Assembly: GCA_963728825.1 (NCBI GenBank)
Contig: CAVSLA010000006.1
Span: 496,001 to 560,000 of the forward strand
DNA: 64,000 nucleotides
From: CAVREM01 sp963728825
Lineage (GTDB): Bacteria > Acidobacteriota > Vicinamibacteria > Vicinamibacterales > CAVVIG01
Reading direction: 5' to 3'
Under the pieces are notes generated by a model. The model did no database searches, had not been told where the DNA came from, and saw only the letters and a list, made by a program, of their open reading frames with translations. Below are positions 49,789-61,676 of the stretch, one piece after another (the first letter of the stretch is position 1; the number at the start of each line of letters is the position of its first letter). The position numbers and the translations under genes are program-made.

Positions 49789-51336
49789 GTGGTCGCGTAT
49801 CTCGTCGTCTCTCTCCCGAATCTCGACCGCTATCCACCGGTCGGCGAGGACGAGCCGTGGATTGCCGCGGCGCCGGCGAAGCTTGCGACCGAGGGCATGC
49901 TCGGCAACGATCTGTTCGCCGGGTACTACTCGATGGAGCGGCATCATCTGCAGCACATGCCGGTCTATCCAGTGCTCGAAGCCGGCGTCTTCGAGCTTTT
50001 TGGCATCGGTGTCTGGCAGATGCGCGTGCTGTCAGTGGTGTTTGGTCTCGCGCTCCTGGTGACGGTATTCCTCGTCGGCAGGCAGACCGGCGACGTCCGG
50101 GTCGGCATCCTTGCGCTCTTCTTCCTGCTGCTGTTGAGGATTTCCGGCGGCAACGGCACCGGCATCCTGATGCTCGACCGCGCCCGTGTCAATCGATACG
50201 ACATCGCCGTGCCGGTTTTCGGCCTGCTGGCCCTGTGGGTGTTCAATCGCGCGCGTCCGAGCGGGGCGGCCTCGCACCTGCTGGCGACCGGCGTGCTCGC
50301 CGCCTTATCGAGCCTCAGCCACCTGTTTGGTGGGTTCTGGCTGATCTCGATCCTGGCAGTGATTGCGCTGGAATCGATTGCATCGGGGCAGGCCCGCCTG
50401 CGAGCAGCGGCTCTCGTCGTTGCCGGCTTCGCGATCACGTGGATCCCGTGGATGTTGGTGGTCGTGACTCATTGGACCGATTACCTGGGTCAGATGAAGC
50501 CGGCCGGTGCGCGGTTCGATCTGCTGGATCCAGGCTTCTATCTTCGCAACATCGTCACCGCCGACGGGCCCATTTCGATCGACTGGACAATCGACACGGT
50601 CCGCGCTCTGCCGGCCACCCGTGTCGGAACCTGGCTGATGATCGTTGGCCTGACGCTGTCGGCCGCGCTGGCCGCTGTCGCGGTCAAGCGACGGGCGTTG
50701 TCGCGGAATGAGACCAGCCTGCTCGCAACCGCCGCTGTCCACTTCCTGCTCTTCACTGCCATGCTGGCGGTGAAGACGATGGCCTACATGGTGGCGTTGT
50801 GGCCGCTCGGCGCGCTGGTGCTGGCATGGGGTGTCGCTCGACTGTGGAGCAAATCGGGACGTGTTGTTCGAATAGCCGTCGTCGTGCTGATCGCACTCGC
50901 CGCAACCGAAGGCGTCACGGCGATTGCCAGGTCTCGGACCGCGGCCGCCGCGGTGAGCTCGTACTCATTCTTCACGGACCAGATCGCGCGTTGCATTCCA
51001 CCAGACGCGCGCGTCCTCGGCCTGCAGCATTACTGGATGGGACTCCGTCAGTTCGAGTACAGAACGTGGCTGCTCCCGATCAACATGTCACGTCCCGGAT
51101 GGTACGAGCAGCCGTTGACGTTGAAAGATGCGCTCGAGCGCGTCGATCCGGGCGTGATCCTGATCGATCGGTACATTGCCGCGTATCTGAGCGAGAACGA
51201 GTCGCCGGACAGTCGCTTCCATCAGGATGCCCTCGACGTGAAGCAGTTCATGGACGAACGCGGTGCCCGGCCGGTGTGCTCGATTCGCGATCACACCTAT
51301 GGGCCGATGCTCGTCTACCAACTGACCACCCGATAG
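49789..51336 (+). CDS. GT-C (GT39/ArnT-like) membrane glycosyltransferase
   Basis: 515 residues from GTG 49789, but this start cuts into the first membrane helix. The frame is open upstream, and ATT 49747 with AAGGGG 6 nt before it would restore a full helix (ITPAVFLAAGVVAYLVVSL pattern). The first periplasmic loop holds VGEDEPWIAAAPAKLATEG, the Asp/Glu motif of dolichyl/undecaprenyl-phosphate-sugar GT-C enzymes. About eleven hydrophobic helices and a soluble C-terminal domain (about 395-515) follow. Acceptor unknown. Confidence 0.82.
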   Translation: MVAYLVVSLPNLDRYPPVGEDEPWIAAAPAKLATEGMLGNDLFAGYYSMERHHLQHMPVYPVLEAGVFELFGIGVWQMRVLSVVFGLALLVTVFLVGRQTGDVRVGILALFFLLLLRISGGNGTGILMLDRARVNRYDIAVPVFGLLALWVFNRARPSGAASHLLATGVLAALSSLSHLFGGFWLISILAVIALESIASGQARLRAAALVVAGFAITWIPWMLVVVTHWTDYLGQMKPAGARFDLLDPGFYLRNIVTADGPISIDWTIDTVRALPATRVGTWLMIVGLTLSAALAAVAVKRRALSRNETSLLATAAVHFLLFTAMLAVKTMAYMVALWPLGALVLAWGVARLWSKSGRVVRIAVVVLIALAATEGVTAIARSRTAAAAVSSYSFFTDQIARCIPPDARVLGLQHYWMGLRQFEYRTWLLPINMSRPGWYEQPLTLKDALERVDPGVILIDRYIAAYLSENESPDSRFHQDALDVKQFMDERGARPVCSIRDHTYGPMLVYQLTTR

Positions 51337-51348
51337 CGGCTTACGGCA

Positions 51349-51435
51349 GTACGTAGGGCGGGCCTCTCAGGCCCGCGGTACGTAGGGCGGATTCTTAGGC
51401 CCGCGGTACGTAGGGCGGGCCTCTTAGGCCCGCCG
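51349..51435. repeat. Three direct REP-like palindromic units
   Basis: Three head-to-tail units starting GTACGTAGGGCGG at 51349, 51378 and 51406, each 28-29 bp with a palindrome of the GCGGGCCTCTYAGGCCCGC type. The middle unit has lost part of its stem (GGATTCTTAGGCCC). They exactly fill the gap between the convergent GT-C and M48 genes. Confidence 0.85.
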
Positions 51436-54345
51436 TTACGGCAAAGGATAAAGCCGGATGATCTGGCGCCCCGACTCATAGCTCAGGGCGCCGAGCAATT
51501 CGTCAGCCGGAGAGAGGTGAGTTGGCGGGGTCGCGTTTCCTGCAGCGAGCTGAAACGCCTCACCGGTGTCCAGCCGCAGGGCAGTCGCCTGTCGGTTCCA
51601 CCATCCGGTCATCCAGCCGCTCGGCGCAGTTCCAACCTCGATGAAGTCACCCGGCAGCTCGACGATCGGATACACGCCCGCCTTGCTGCCCACGAACACC
51701 AAGCGGGTCCGCATCCCATCGGACGCGCTGCACAAGGCGTGGTCGGCGACGCTGACTCCCGAGCAGCGAACGTCCAGACGTGAGCGGACGATCTCCTTCC
51801 GGCCACCTGGCGTCGCGAGCCAGAATCGCGATTCCCGGTCGAACGTCGTCAGCATGTACGAAGCGGCCATCCGCAGCCGCCACAGACTGGTGCCGACGGC
51901 GTCGTAGCGGGTCTCGAGGACAATCGGGCCGCCCGGCCCGGCAGCGAGCGGCGTCAGGTATTCATCACCATCGATGGCCCAGCGTCGTTCCGGCAGCAGG
52001 TCTCCCCTGGCATTGCTCTCAATCGCAACCACCTCGTCGCCGGTCCACGCGACCAGTCGCCAGCGGCCGGCCCGGTCGACCGCGACATGTGGTTCGGAAA
52101 GGCCGTCGAAGCGATGCTCGCGAAGGAGATGCGGCGCCCCCGAGAGAGAGACCTCGGAAATGACGGTTTGGCCGCGTTCGAAGCCTACCAGAACAGCTGA
52201 ATCCGCCCGTCCAAAGTGAACGGTGTTGGCGTCGAACGCGGCCAGCTTTCCGCCGGCCGGGCCCAGAAGCACACTGGTCGCGCGGCCGTCGCGCGACGCT
52301 GATACGGCCACGTGACGCCCGTCGTTGGACAGCTGAAAGGCATGCGCTTCGAGCGGCACATCGAACTCCGCCACCGGGCGGCTGTCGATCGCGACGATGG
52401 TCGCCCGTTTCGCGTCCACCAGCAGCGGATCGTTGGCAAACCGGTCGAAGAATGTCCGCGAGCCGATCGTCATGACGAGGAGGCCCGTTCCTGCCAGAAT
52501 CACCGCGGCGGCTCGCCGCTGCCAGATGAGCGCGGCGGCGATCGCACAGGGCAGCACCGCTGCCGACGGCCACACCCGCGCGCTGTTGCTCAGCGTCAGG
52601 GCTTCGATCCGACCCGCGTGGACGATCGCCAGCGCCCAGACGACAGCCATGGCCATCCCCAGCACGGCGATCGACTTGCCGTCGGCGCTGACGCTCGTGG
52701 CCTGGCGCGCACGATACGCCATTACCGCGAGCACGGCGCCAATGATTGCGAGGATCAGGGCGACCGTGAGGTCCTGACCGGGGAGATGTTGCGGTCCGTC
52801 GCGCCAGAGCAGGAATGCCGCTGCCGCGGCCGCCGCTGCGGCGGCGGCCAGCACACGCGGCGCCGGCCTGACGAGCGCGAGTGCGGCCGTCAGCAAGGCG
52901 GCCCACTGCGCCGCGACCAGCGCGGCCAGCGCCAGGAGCGCGGCCGCGATTCGAACGGGAACGATCTGACTGACCCGTGTCGATGTGGCTGACGACTTCC
53001 CGAGCTGCGTGTCGACGATATCGAGCACTGCCTGGGTCGGTCCTACATCGTCGGCTCGCATCGGGATTTCCCAGCGACGCTTCGTTCGGTCGACGATGAT
53101 GAGCGTCGTGGCGCCGGTTACCGAGGCGGCGACGCGCAGTTCCTCGAGCGCCTCGTACGCGACTGAATGGGTCGACCCATCGTCATCGGTCCACGTCAGT
53201 CGACGGTCGTCAAAACCGACCGATGCCGCGTCGCCGAGGGCAGCAAATCTCGCCTCCACACCCGGGGCGGCCAGTTCTGCGCCAGCCGCGGCGCGGATGG
53301 CTTGGATGCGGCGCGCCAGGCTGGGGTGCGTCGCGCGTCGTTCGACCTCCGTGTCCCAGCGCCTCGGCACGAGCGCGATGGCGTGCAGCTTGGTGAGGGC
53401 GCTGATGAGTGCGTCGGGGTTGCCAGTCAGGACCACGGCTCGAAGGTCGCTGGCGGTCTCGTTGGCTTGTCTCGTGCGACCCTGCAGGGCGAGCCCGATG
53501 ACCACAACGACGATCCACGCGTAAGGAAGAAACGCCGCCGGGTCATACAACCGTGCCAGCGGCGCAGCCGCCGCACAGCAGACGATCAGAATGCCGGTGA
53601 GCAGGCGCTGCCGCCGAAGACGCCTCGGGTTGTAGTACTCAAGGTGCGCAAGCTCGTGTGCGGCGATGCCTTCGACCTCATCGGCGGTCAGCACGTTGAG
53701 CAGCGAGTCGGTGAAGACGACCGCTGAACCTCGGAGTGACGGGAGCGCCACCGCATTGGCCACCACACCGCCGGGAATGAAGATCCGTTCGAATCGCGGC
53801 AGCTTCAGCTGACACGCGGCCACGAGTCGGGCAAATCTCGACGAGAGGTTTGGATCCACGATGGGCCGCGAGCAGAGCAGCCGGCGCGCGATGTCGCCGT
53901 AGGCGGCCTGCCAGGCGAACAGGGCAATCGCCAGGCACACACCGACCATCCAGTCCCGCGAGCCGGTCATCGAGGCCAGCACCGGACCCAGTCCGAGGAG
54001 GATCCAGAAGCCGAAGACGGCGACGTACAACCGGGTGAAGAAGGCGAGATACGCGTTGAGCGACCACGTTTCGCCGTAGATCACCTTTCGCAGCGGGTAA
54101 AAGGCGGCCATCTCGCCGACCATCATCAGCGGCAGCGCCCAGAAGATGTGACGGCCGGCGAGCGTCACGATGATGGCGACCGCCACGCAGGTGACGACGC
54201 CGCGGCGCTGGCTGGTGGCGAAGAGCCGCTCCGGGAGGGCGGGGTCGTCGGCCAGGCGGATGAGACCGCGGCACGACCACCACGCGGCCGCCGCCGGCAT
54301 CAGCGCCAGTGCCAGCGCGAGAAGCGGCGTAAATACAGAGTCCAC
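51436..54345 (-). CDS. M48-type membrane metallopeptidase with large C-terminal sensor-like region
   Basis: 969 residues from GTG 54345. Five or six membrane helices (1-190) precede an M48/Ste24-like domain with zinc motif HELAH (about 229-233) in 'EVEGIAAHELAHLEYYNPRRLRRQ' and the distal ligand block 'NETASDLRAV'. The C-terminal half has seven more helices (about 490-640) and then about 300 residues of beta-rich blades ('HVAVSASRDGRATSVLLGPAGGKL', 'WRLVAWTGDEVVAIES') that look like a WD/propeller fold. It may couple periplasmic sensing to membrane proteolysis. Confidence 0.8.
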   Translation of the reverse strand: MDSVFTPLLALALALMPAAAAWWSCRGLIRLADDPALPERLFATSQRRGVVTCVAVAIIVTLAGRHIFWALPLMMVGEMAAFYPLRKVIYGETWSLNAYLAFFTRLYVAVFGFWILLGLGPVLASMTGSRDWMVGVCLAIALFAWQAAYGDIARRLLCSRPIVDPNLSSRFARLVAACQLKLPRFERIFIPGGVVANAVALPSLRGSAVVFTDSLLNVLTADEVEGIAAHELAHLEYYNPRRLRRQRLLTGILIVCCAAAAPLARLYDPAAFLPYAWIVVVVIGLALQGRTRQANETASDLRAVVLTGNPDALISALTKLHAIALVPRRWDTEVERRATHPSLARRIQAIRAAAGAELAAPGVEARFAALGDAASVGFDDRRLTWTDDDGSTHSVAYEALEELRVAASVTGATTLIIVDRTKRRWEIPMRADDVGPTQAVLDIVDTQLGKSSATSTRVSQIVPVRIAAALLALAALVAAQWAALLTAALALVRPAPRVLAAAAAAAAAAAFLLWRDGPQHLPGQDLTVALILAIIGAVLAVMAYRARQATSVSADGKSIAVLGMAMAVVWALAIVHAGRIEALTLSNSARVWPSAAVLPCAIAAALIWQRRAAAVILAGTGLLVMTIGSRTFFDRFANDPLLVDAKRATIVAIDSRPVAEFDVPLEAHAFQLSNDGRHVAVSASRDGRATSVLLGPAGGKLAAFDANTVHFGRADSAVLVGFERGQTVISEVSLSGAPHLLREHRFDGLSEPHVAVDRAGRWRLVAWTGDEVVAIESNARGDLLPERRWAIDGDEYLTPLAAGPGGPIVLETRYDAVGTSLWRLRMAASYMLTTFDRESRFWLATPGGRKEIVRSRLDVRCSGVSVADHALCSASDGMRTRLVFVGSKAGVYPIVELPGDFIEVGTAPSGWMTGWWNRQATALRLDTGEAFQLAAGNATPPTHLSPADELLGALSYESGRQIIRLYPLP

Positions 54346-54390
54346 CGCTTCATTTATCGGCTTGAGACCCGGTGAACTGTCGCCGGATTC

Positions 54391-54399
54391 TGCTAGCTT
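54391..54399 (+). promoter_or_regulatory. Extended -10 promoter of the BI-1 gene
   Basis: TGC-TAGCTT ends 7 nt before ATG 54407, implying a leaderless or near-leaderless transcript. The TTGAGA further upstream is too distant (26 nt) to be its -35. Confidence 0.35.
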
Positions 54400-54406
54400 T
54401 ACGGAT

Positions 54407-55162
54407 ATGGCAGCAGACACGTTCTTTCGGTCCGCCAATCCGGCCCTCAAGGAGCACACGTTCGACCGCGTTCAGGCCACCTCGCCGGCGGAGACAATGA
54501 CACTCGGCGGCGCCGTCAACAAGACGGCGATGTCGCTGTTCATTCTGCTCGTCGCCGCGACCTACGTGTGGAACCGCGGCGTCGACGATCCGCGGCTGTT
54601 CACGTTCGTCATTACCGGCACGATCGGCGGGTTGATCGTCGCTCTGGTGACGGCATTCGTGCCGCGCTGGTCGCCGCTGACGACCCCTGTCTACGCCGCG
54701 CTCGAAGGCCTGGCCCTGGGCGGCATTTCCGCGGTATTCGAGTCGATGTATCCGGGCATCGTGAGCCAGGCGGTGTTTCTCACGTTTGGCACGCTGGCCG
54801 CTCTACTGATGGCCTATCGAACGGGGCTGGTCAAAGCCACGGAGAACTTCAAGCTCGGCGTGTTCGCGGCCACCGGCGGCATCGCCATCCTCTACCTCGT
54901 GAACCTGGTGCTCGGCTTCTTCGGGGCGAGCGTGCCGCTGATTCACTCGAGCGGCACCTGGGGAATCGTGTTCAGCCTGTTCGTGGTCACGATCGCGGCG
55001 CTCAATCTGGTGCTCGACTTCGATTTCATCGAACGTGGCGCCGAACAGGGTGCGCCAAAGTACATGGAATGGTACGCGGCCTTCGGCCTGCTGGTGACCC
55101 TCGTCTGGCTGTACCTCGAGATCCTGCACCTGCTCACAAAGCTTCAGGGAAGAGATCGCTAA
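54407..55162 (+). CDS. Bax inhibitor-1/YccA-like membrane protein
   Basis: 251 residues from ATG 54407. Seven hydrophobic helices in the BI-1 arrangement: 'MTLGGAVNKTAMSLFILLVAATYVW', 'PVYAALEGLALGGISAVFESMYPGIVSQAVFLTFGTLAALLMAY', 'WGIVFSLFVVTIAALNLVLDFDFIERGAEQGAPKYMEWYAAFGLLVTLVWLYLEILHLL'-type blocks. The Asp pair in the penultimate loop (LDFDFIE) matches the pH-sensing aspartates of BsYetJ. Probably a calcium leak channel or stress protein. Twelve nt before a sigma-factor gene. Confidence 0.9.
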   Translation: MAADTFFRSANPALKEHTFDRVQATSPAETMTLGGAVNKTAMSLFILLVAATYVWNRGVDDPRLFTFVITGTIGGLIVALVTAFVPRWSPLTTPVYAALEGLALGGISAVFESMYPGIVSQAVFLTFGTLAALLMAYRTGLVKATENFKLGVFAATGGIAILYLVNLVLGFFGASVPLIHSSGTWGIVFSLFVVTIAALNLVLDFDFIERGAEQGAPKYMEWYAAFGLLVTLVWLYLEILHLLTKLQGRDR

Positions 55163-55174
55163 CGTCGGAAACCC

Positions 55175-55780
55175 ATGACCGACCGGAGCGTCGAGATCAC
55201 ACGTCTGCTGCAACAGTGGCAGACCGGCAGCCCCGAAGCCTTTCAGCGGGTCGTTCCGCTCGTCTACGACGAGCTGCGGGCGATTGCCTCACGACATCTG
55301 TCACGCGAATGGCGGCACAATCACCTGCAAACCACCGCCGTCGTCAACGAAGCGTACCTCCGGCTGTTCGGGCAGCGTGAGGTCGACTGGCAGAACCGTG
55401 GGCATTTCTTCGCGGTCGCCGCGCAGCTGATGCGGCGCATCCTGGTCGACCATGCGCGGCACGAGCAGCGGCAGAAGCGGGGCGGCGGCAGCCTGCCGGT
55501 CGCGCTGCACGACGCCATCGTCGCCGCGCCGGCCCCACTCGATGCGGTCGAGACGCTCGATCTGGATCGGGCGCTGCAGAAGCTCGAACAGATCGATCCG
55601 GACGAGGCCAAGATCGTCGAACTGCGTTTCTTCGGTGGTCTGACGATCGAAGAGACCGCCGCTGCCCTCGGCATCTCGGTCGCGACGGTCAAGCGCGAAT
55701 GGGCCATCGCCAAGGGCTGGCTGCATCGAGAGCTCGCCGGCGAGCGGCCATCAGATCCACCCGAGCCTTCGTCGCTCTGA
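55175..55780 (+). CDS. ECF-like sigma-70 factor (TIGR02999 type)
   Basis: 201 residues. It begins with the TIGR02999 pattern 'ITRLLQQWQTGSPEAFQRVVPLVYDELRAIASRHL' and has 'TTAVVNEAYLRL', 'RGHFFAVAAQLMRRILVDHAR', and region 4 'DEAKIVELRFFGGLTIEETAAALGISVATVKREWAIAKGWLHREL'. This subgroup is almost always encoded beside a Ser/Thr kinase in Acidobacteriota and Planctomycetes, as here (24 nt downstream). No anti-sigma factor; control is presumably by the kinase. Confidence 0.92.
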   Translation: MTDRSVEITRLLQQWQTGSPEAFQRVVPLVYDELRAIASRHLSREWRHNHLQTTAVVNEAYLRLFGQREVDWQNRGHFFAVAAQLMRRILVDHARHEQRQKRGGGSLPVALHDAIVAAPAPLDAVETLDLDRALQKLEQIDPDEAKIVELRFFGGLTIEETAAALGISVATVKREWAIAKGWLHRELAGERPSDPPEPSSL

Positions 55781-55804
55781 CCCGCACCCGCTCATGAGGG
55801 CCGC

Positions 55805-58468
<2,664 letters not shown>

Positions 58469-58472
58469 AGGC

Positions 58473-59339
58473 ATGAGGCTGATTGGCGGTCGTTCGGTCG
58501 TCGTGGCGCTGTGCGCTCTCGTCGTGTGCGCCTCGGCGACGCATCTCTCCGGTCAGCTGCCACTCGGTCTGATGACCTTCAACATCCGGACATCAAGCAT
58601 CGACGATGGTCCGAACGGCTGGCCACACCGCAAGGATCTGGTCGTGGGGGTTATCGAGCAGTTCGCGCCGCAGGTCGTGGGACTTCAGGAGGTCGTTCAC
58701 GAGCAGATTGAGTACTTCGAAACAAAACTCCACGACTATCGCTGGATTGGCGTCGATCGTGGTCTGAACGGCGGGACAGGCTTGAGCGAGTACACGCCGA
58801 TTTTCTATCGTCATGCCGAGCTGAGCGTCATCGAATCGGGCAACTTCTGGCTGTCGCCGACGCCCGACCTCGCAAGCACCGCCGAGCCGCGCCTGACGCG
58901 AATCGTGACCTGGGCGCGGTTTCATCATCGCGCGAGCCGCCGCGAGTTTGTCGTCTTCAACACCCATTTCTCACCGAGGGCCGGACAGGGCCAGCTCGAC
59001 GCGGCACGTATCCTCCGTGAACGCACTCAGCGGCTGGCGCCCGGCTCGGCGCTGATCGTGCTCGGCGACTTCAATGCCGCGGCGGAGGAAAGCCCGGTCT
59101 GGCACGAGTTAACCGGCGATCGGCTGCGGGATGCCTGGACCCTGGCCGAGAAACGCCGCGGGCCGGCGGCGACGATGGGCGGGTTCGGTCCGCCGCGCGA
59201 CGGCGACACGTCGCGGATCGATTGGATTCTGGTGGGCGGCCCGATCAAGGTCCGATCGGCCGAGACCGTTCTGTACAATGCCAGCGGCCGCTACCCGTCG
59301 GATCACTATCCGGTGGCGGCGCGAGTAGAGGTGGAGTAA
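58473..59339 (+). CDS. Secreted endonuclease/exonuclease/phosphatase family hydrolase
   Basis: 288 residues. Signal peptide (about 1-27) followed by the EEP fold: 'LMTFNIRTSSIDDGPNGWPHRKDLV', metal Glu in VGLQEVVHEQ, 'FNTHFSP', 'LIVLGDFNAAAEESPVW' and terminal 'IDWILVGG...YPSDHYPVAARVEV' with catalytic His/Asp. It belongs to the group of extracellular phosphodiesterases/nucleases. Its TAA overlaps the next ATG (TAATG), placing it in the kinase-EEP-radical SAM run. Confidence 0.88.
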   Translation: MRLIGGRSVVVALCALVVCASATHLSGQLPLGLMTFNIRTSSIDDGPNGWPHRKDLVVGVIEQFAPQVVGLQEVVHEQIEYFETKLHDYRWIGVDRGLNGGTGLSEYTPIFYRHAELSVIESGNFWLSPTPDLASTAEPRLTRIVTWARFHHRASRREFVVFNTHFSPRAGQGQLDAARILRERTQRLAPGSALIVLGDFNAAAEESPVWHELTGDRLRDAWTLAEKRRGPAATMGGFGPPRDGDTSRIDWILVGGPIKVRSAETVLYNASGRYPSDHYPVAARVEVE

Positions 59340-60928
59340 TGCAGATTCTTCTGCTGTCGATGCCCGACTCGTTCGAGCACACGCCCACCATCGCCATTCG
59401 GATGCCCAACGGCGCCCTGGCGTCGCTGGCCGGCAACGTCGATCCGCATCATCAGATCGCGATCGCCGATCTGGTGCTGGCGCAGTCTTCCGTTCGCCAC
59501 ACCCTCGAACGTTTGATGCGGGAGGTTCGGCCCGATCTCGTCGGTCTCTCCGTGATGACCTTTCAGCGCGGAACCGCCCGGCGGATCATCAGCTTCCTGC
59601 GGTCGATCGATCCTGACCTCCGCGTCGCCGTCGGCGGCTATGACCCCAGTCTGGCGCCGGAGGCGTGGACGCAGCCCGACATTGGCGTGGACTTCATCGT
59701 GCGCGGCGAAGGCGAGGCGACGTTCGGCGATCTGTTGCGGGCCCTCGAATCAGGAACACCGCTCTCCGAGGTTGGCGGACTCTGGTATCGACTCGGGACG
59801 ACGGTGCACCGCAACCCGCCGCGACCGGTGGCAGCCATCGAGGATGGGAACATCCGGCTGCCGAACCGGGCAGCGCGTGTGCTATCCGGCTACACGATGC
59901 TTGGCCGGCAGGTCGACGTCGTGGAAACGTCGCGCGGCTGCACCTACGACTGCAGCTTCTGCTCGATCATCGAGATGCGCGGCCGCAACTTCCATCGCTT
60001 TCCGCTGGCGCAGGTGATCGACGACATCCGCGACGCGCGCGCCCGCGGCGCCCGCGTCATCTTCTTCGTCGACGACAACATCACGATCGACGTGCCGCGC
60101 TTCGAGGCGCTCTGCCACGCGATTATCGACGCCGGTCTCGACGATCTCGACTTCATGGTCCAGGGAATGACCGCGCCGATCGCCGCGCACGGTGCGACGC
60201 TCGGGCCGTTGATGCGCAGGGCCGGCTTTCGCTACGTGTTCCTCGGCATCGAGAACATCCTCGACGACGATCTCGCGTTTCTGAAGGCTCGTGCCAAGAA
60301 CACTCAGCGAGAGGGCGGACGCCGGAGCGGCAACGCGACGCTCGACGCCATCGACGTCCTGCACCGCAACCGCATGTTCGTGGTTGGCGGGTTGATCGTC
60401 GGCAACCCTGACGACACCCCCTCGGCGATTGCCGCGAACCTTGAATTCGCCCGCCGGCATGTCGACTGGCCCTACATCCAGCACCCGACGCCGTATCCCG
60501 GCACGCCGATGACGCGTGATTTTCGCGAGCGGGGGCTGATCGTCAATACCCGCGTCGAGGAGTACGACGGCACGACGGCCGTCACGCGCAGTGCGCATCT
60601 CGATGCCGAAGAAATCGAGTTCATGCGCTGGCGGGCCGAGCGCTGGATGAAGGTGCGGCACATGTCGGCGGCGTTCTGGCATGACCCGGCGTTCGTGCTG
60701 CGCAACGGCTATCGCATGTTTGCGCACACATTCCGTGGCTCGACGTGGCGAACGGCGGTTGGCATCGAGAGTGCCCGGGACGCGTTTGCCCGATACCGTG
60801 CGATTCGCCGCCGCGAACGGGACTACTTCGACTGGCCCGATCCACTGCCGCAGGGCGCAGAAACCCCGCAGGGTGCTGTTATGAACTTCATCTCCGCACC
60901 GCCAGCTGCCGCCGCGCGTTCCATGTAG
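59339..60928 (+). CDS. B12-binding-domain radical SAM protein
   Basis: 529 residues from ATG 59339, overlapping the previous stop. The N-terminal cobalamin-binding Rossmann domain (about 1-150) shows 'LVGLSVMTFQRGTARRIISFLRSIDPDLRVAVGGYDPSLAPE'. Radical SAM cluster CTYDCSFC (Cys201, Cys205, Cys208) follows, then 'VIFFVDDNITIDVPRFEALCHAI', 'FLGIENILDDDLAFL' and 'FVVGGLIVGNPDDT'. No DxHxxG cobalamin loop is evident. Substrate unknown; hopanoid or lipid modification is common for such proteins. Its TAG stop lies in the first REP-like palindrome. Confidence 0.9.
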   Translation: MQILLLSMPDSFEHTPTIAIRMPNGALASLAGNVDPHHQIAIADLVLAQSSVRHTLERLMREVRPDLVGLSVMTFQRGTARRIISFLRSIDPDLRVAVGGYDPSLAPEAWTQPDIGVDFIVRGEGEATFGDLLRALESGTPLSEVGGLWYRLGTTVHRNPPRPVAAIEDGNIRLPNRAARVLSGYTMLGRQVDVVETSRGCTYDCSFCSIIEMRGRNFHRFPLAQVIDDIRDARARGARVIFFVDDNITIDVPRFEALCHAIIDAGLDDLDFMVQGMTAPIAAHGATLGPLMRRAGFRYVFLGIENILDDDLAFLKARAKNTQREGGRRSGNATLDAIDVLHRNRMFVVGGLIVGNPDDTPSAIAANLEFARRHVDWPYIQHPTPYPGTPMTRDFRERGLIVNTRVEEYDGTTAVTRSAHLDAEEIEFMRWRAERWMKVRHMSAAFWHDPAFVLRNGYRMFAHTFRGSTWRTAVGIESARDAFARYRAIRRRERDYFDWPDPLPQGAETPQGAVMNFISAPPAAAARSM

Positions 60929-60972
60929 GCCGGGTTCCGGATTCGTGTAGGCCGGGTCCTCTTGGACCCGGC
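60925..60972. repeat. Two REP-like units at the radical SAM gene end
   Basis: GTAGGCCGGGTTCCGG at 60925 and GTAGGCCGGGTCCTC-TTGGACCCGGC from 60947 to 60972; the second folds as CCGGGTCC/GGACCCGG. The first unit's TAG is the radical SAM stop codon. Confidence 0.8.
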
Positions 60973-60989
60973 AATCAGAAATCGAACCG

Positions 60990-61655
60990 TCAAAATCGAA
61001 TCCCACCGCCGAACGCGATGCGAAAGTCGTGCGCGAAGAAACCGCCCTCATGCGCCGTGCCGGCGCTGTCGCGCACGGGGCCCGGAAACGACAGGATGCG
61101 GTCGCCGGCGTCGATTCGAACGAAGGTCCGCCCGGTCAGCAGCAGCTCGACGCCGCCGCCGACGTCGACCGCGACGACCGTCCGGCCGCTGGCGAGCGTG
61201 CAGCGCACCGGTGTCGGGAAGATCGCGAGGCAGGCAATCGGCTCCGCAGACTGCCAGAAACGGAGGATGCCCGGGCGAAGTCTGGCGAACGGCCTCCATC
61301 GGCCGATGCGTGGTCCGACGCTGATGCCGAAGAGCGTCTCGACGTGGCCGCTCGAGAAAGCGGGGTCGGACCCTAGATCGGCTGGATGAACCACCACCTC
61401 GAGCTCCGCGCCGACCAGTGGCGTGGGGTGCCATGCGATCTGTACGCCGAGGCCCACCGTGGTCGTGTCGAGCTCGTCTGACGCGACGCTGGCGATGACC
61501 GCGCCGAGCCGAACCGGAGGTTCTGCGGGTTGCGCGGCCGCGGTACGCGGCAGCGCCACGCCAGCGATCACGAGCGCGGCGATACATCCCTTCGTCGCAA
61601 CAATCCTTCCTCTGATTTCGATAGACTGCCTCCTGATGGTTGAGCTGGTGTCCAT
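60990..61655 (-). CDS. Outer-membrane beta-barrel-like protein
   Basis: 221 residues from ATG 61655 (GGAGCG upstream). A signal peptide with cleavage after TAAAQ (about residue 41) follows a long polar N-region. The mature part alternates short beta strands ('TVGLGVQIAWHPTPLVGAELEVVVHP', 'VGPRIGRWRPFARLRPG', 'VVAVDVGGGVELLL') and ends in F-R-I-A-F-G-G-G-I-R-F, a terminal aromatic strand of the type recognised by BamA. About eight strands fit the length. Function unknown. Confidence 0.75.
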   Translation of the reverse strand: MDTSSTIRRQSIEIRGRIVATKGCIAALVIAGVALPRTAAAQPAEPPVRLGAVIASVASDELDTTTVGLGVQIAWHPTPLVGAELEVVVHPADLGSDPAFSSGHVETLFGISVGPRIGRWRPFARLRPGILRFWQSAEPIACLAIFPTPVRCTLASGRTVVAVDVGGGVELLLTGRTFVRIDAGDRILSFPGPVRDSAGTAHEGGFFAHDFRIAFGGGIRF

Positions 61656-61676
61656 GGTAGGACGCTCCGCTTCCGC

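Noticed and set aside
54346..54459. Upstream extension of the M48 protein to 54459
   Set aside because: The extension overlaps the start of the divergent BI-1 gene and is hydrophilic; GTG 54345 leads directly into the first membrane helix.
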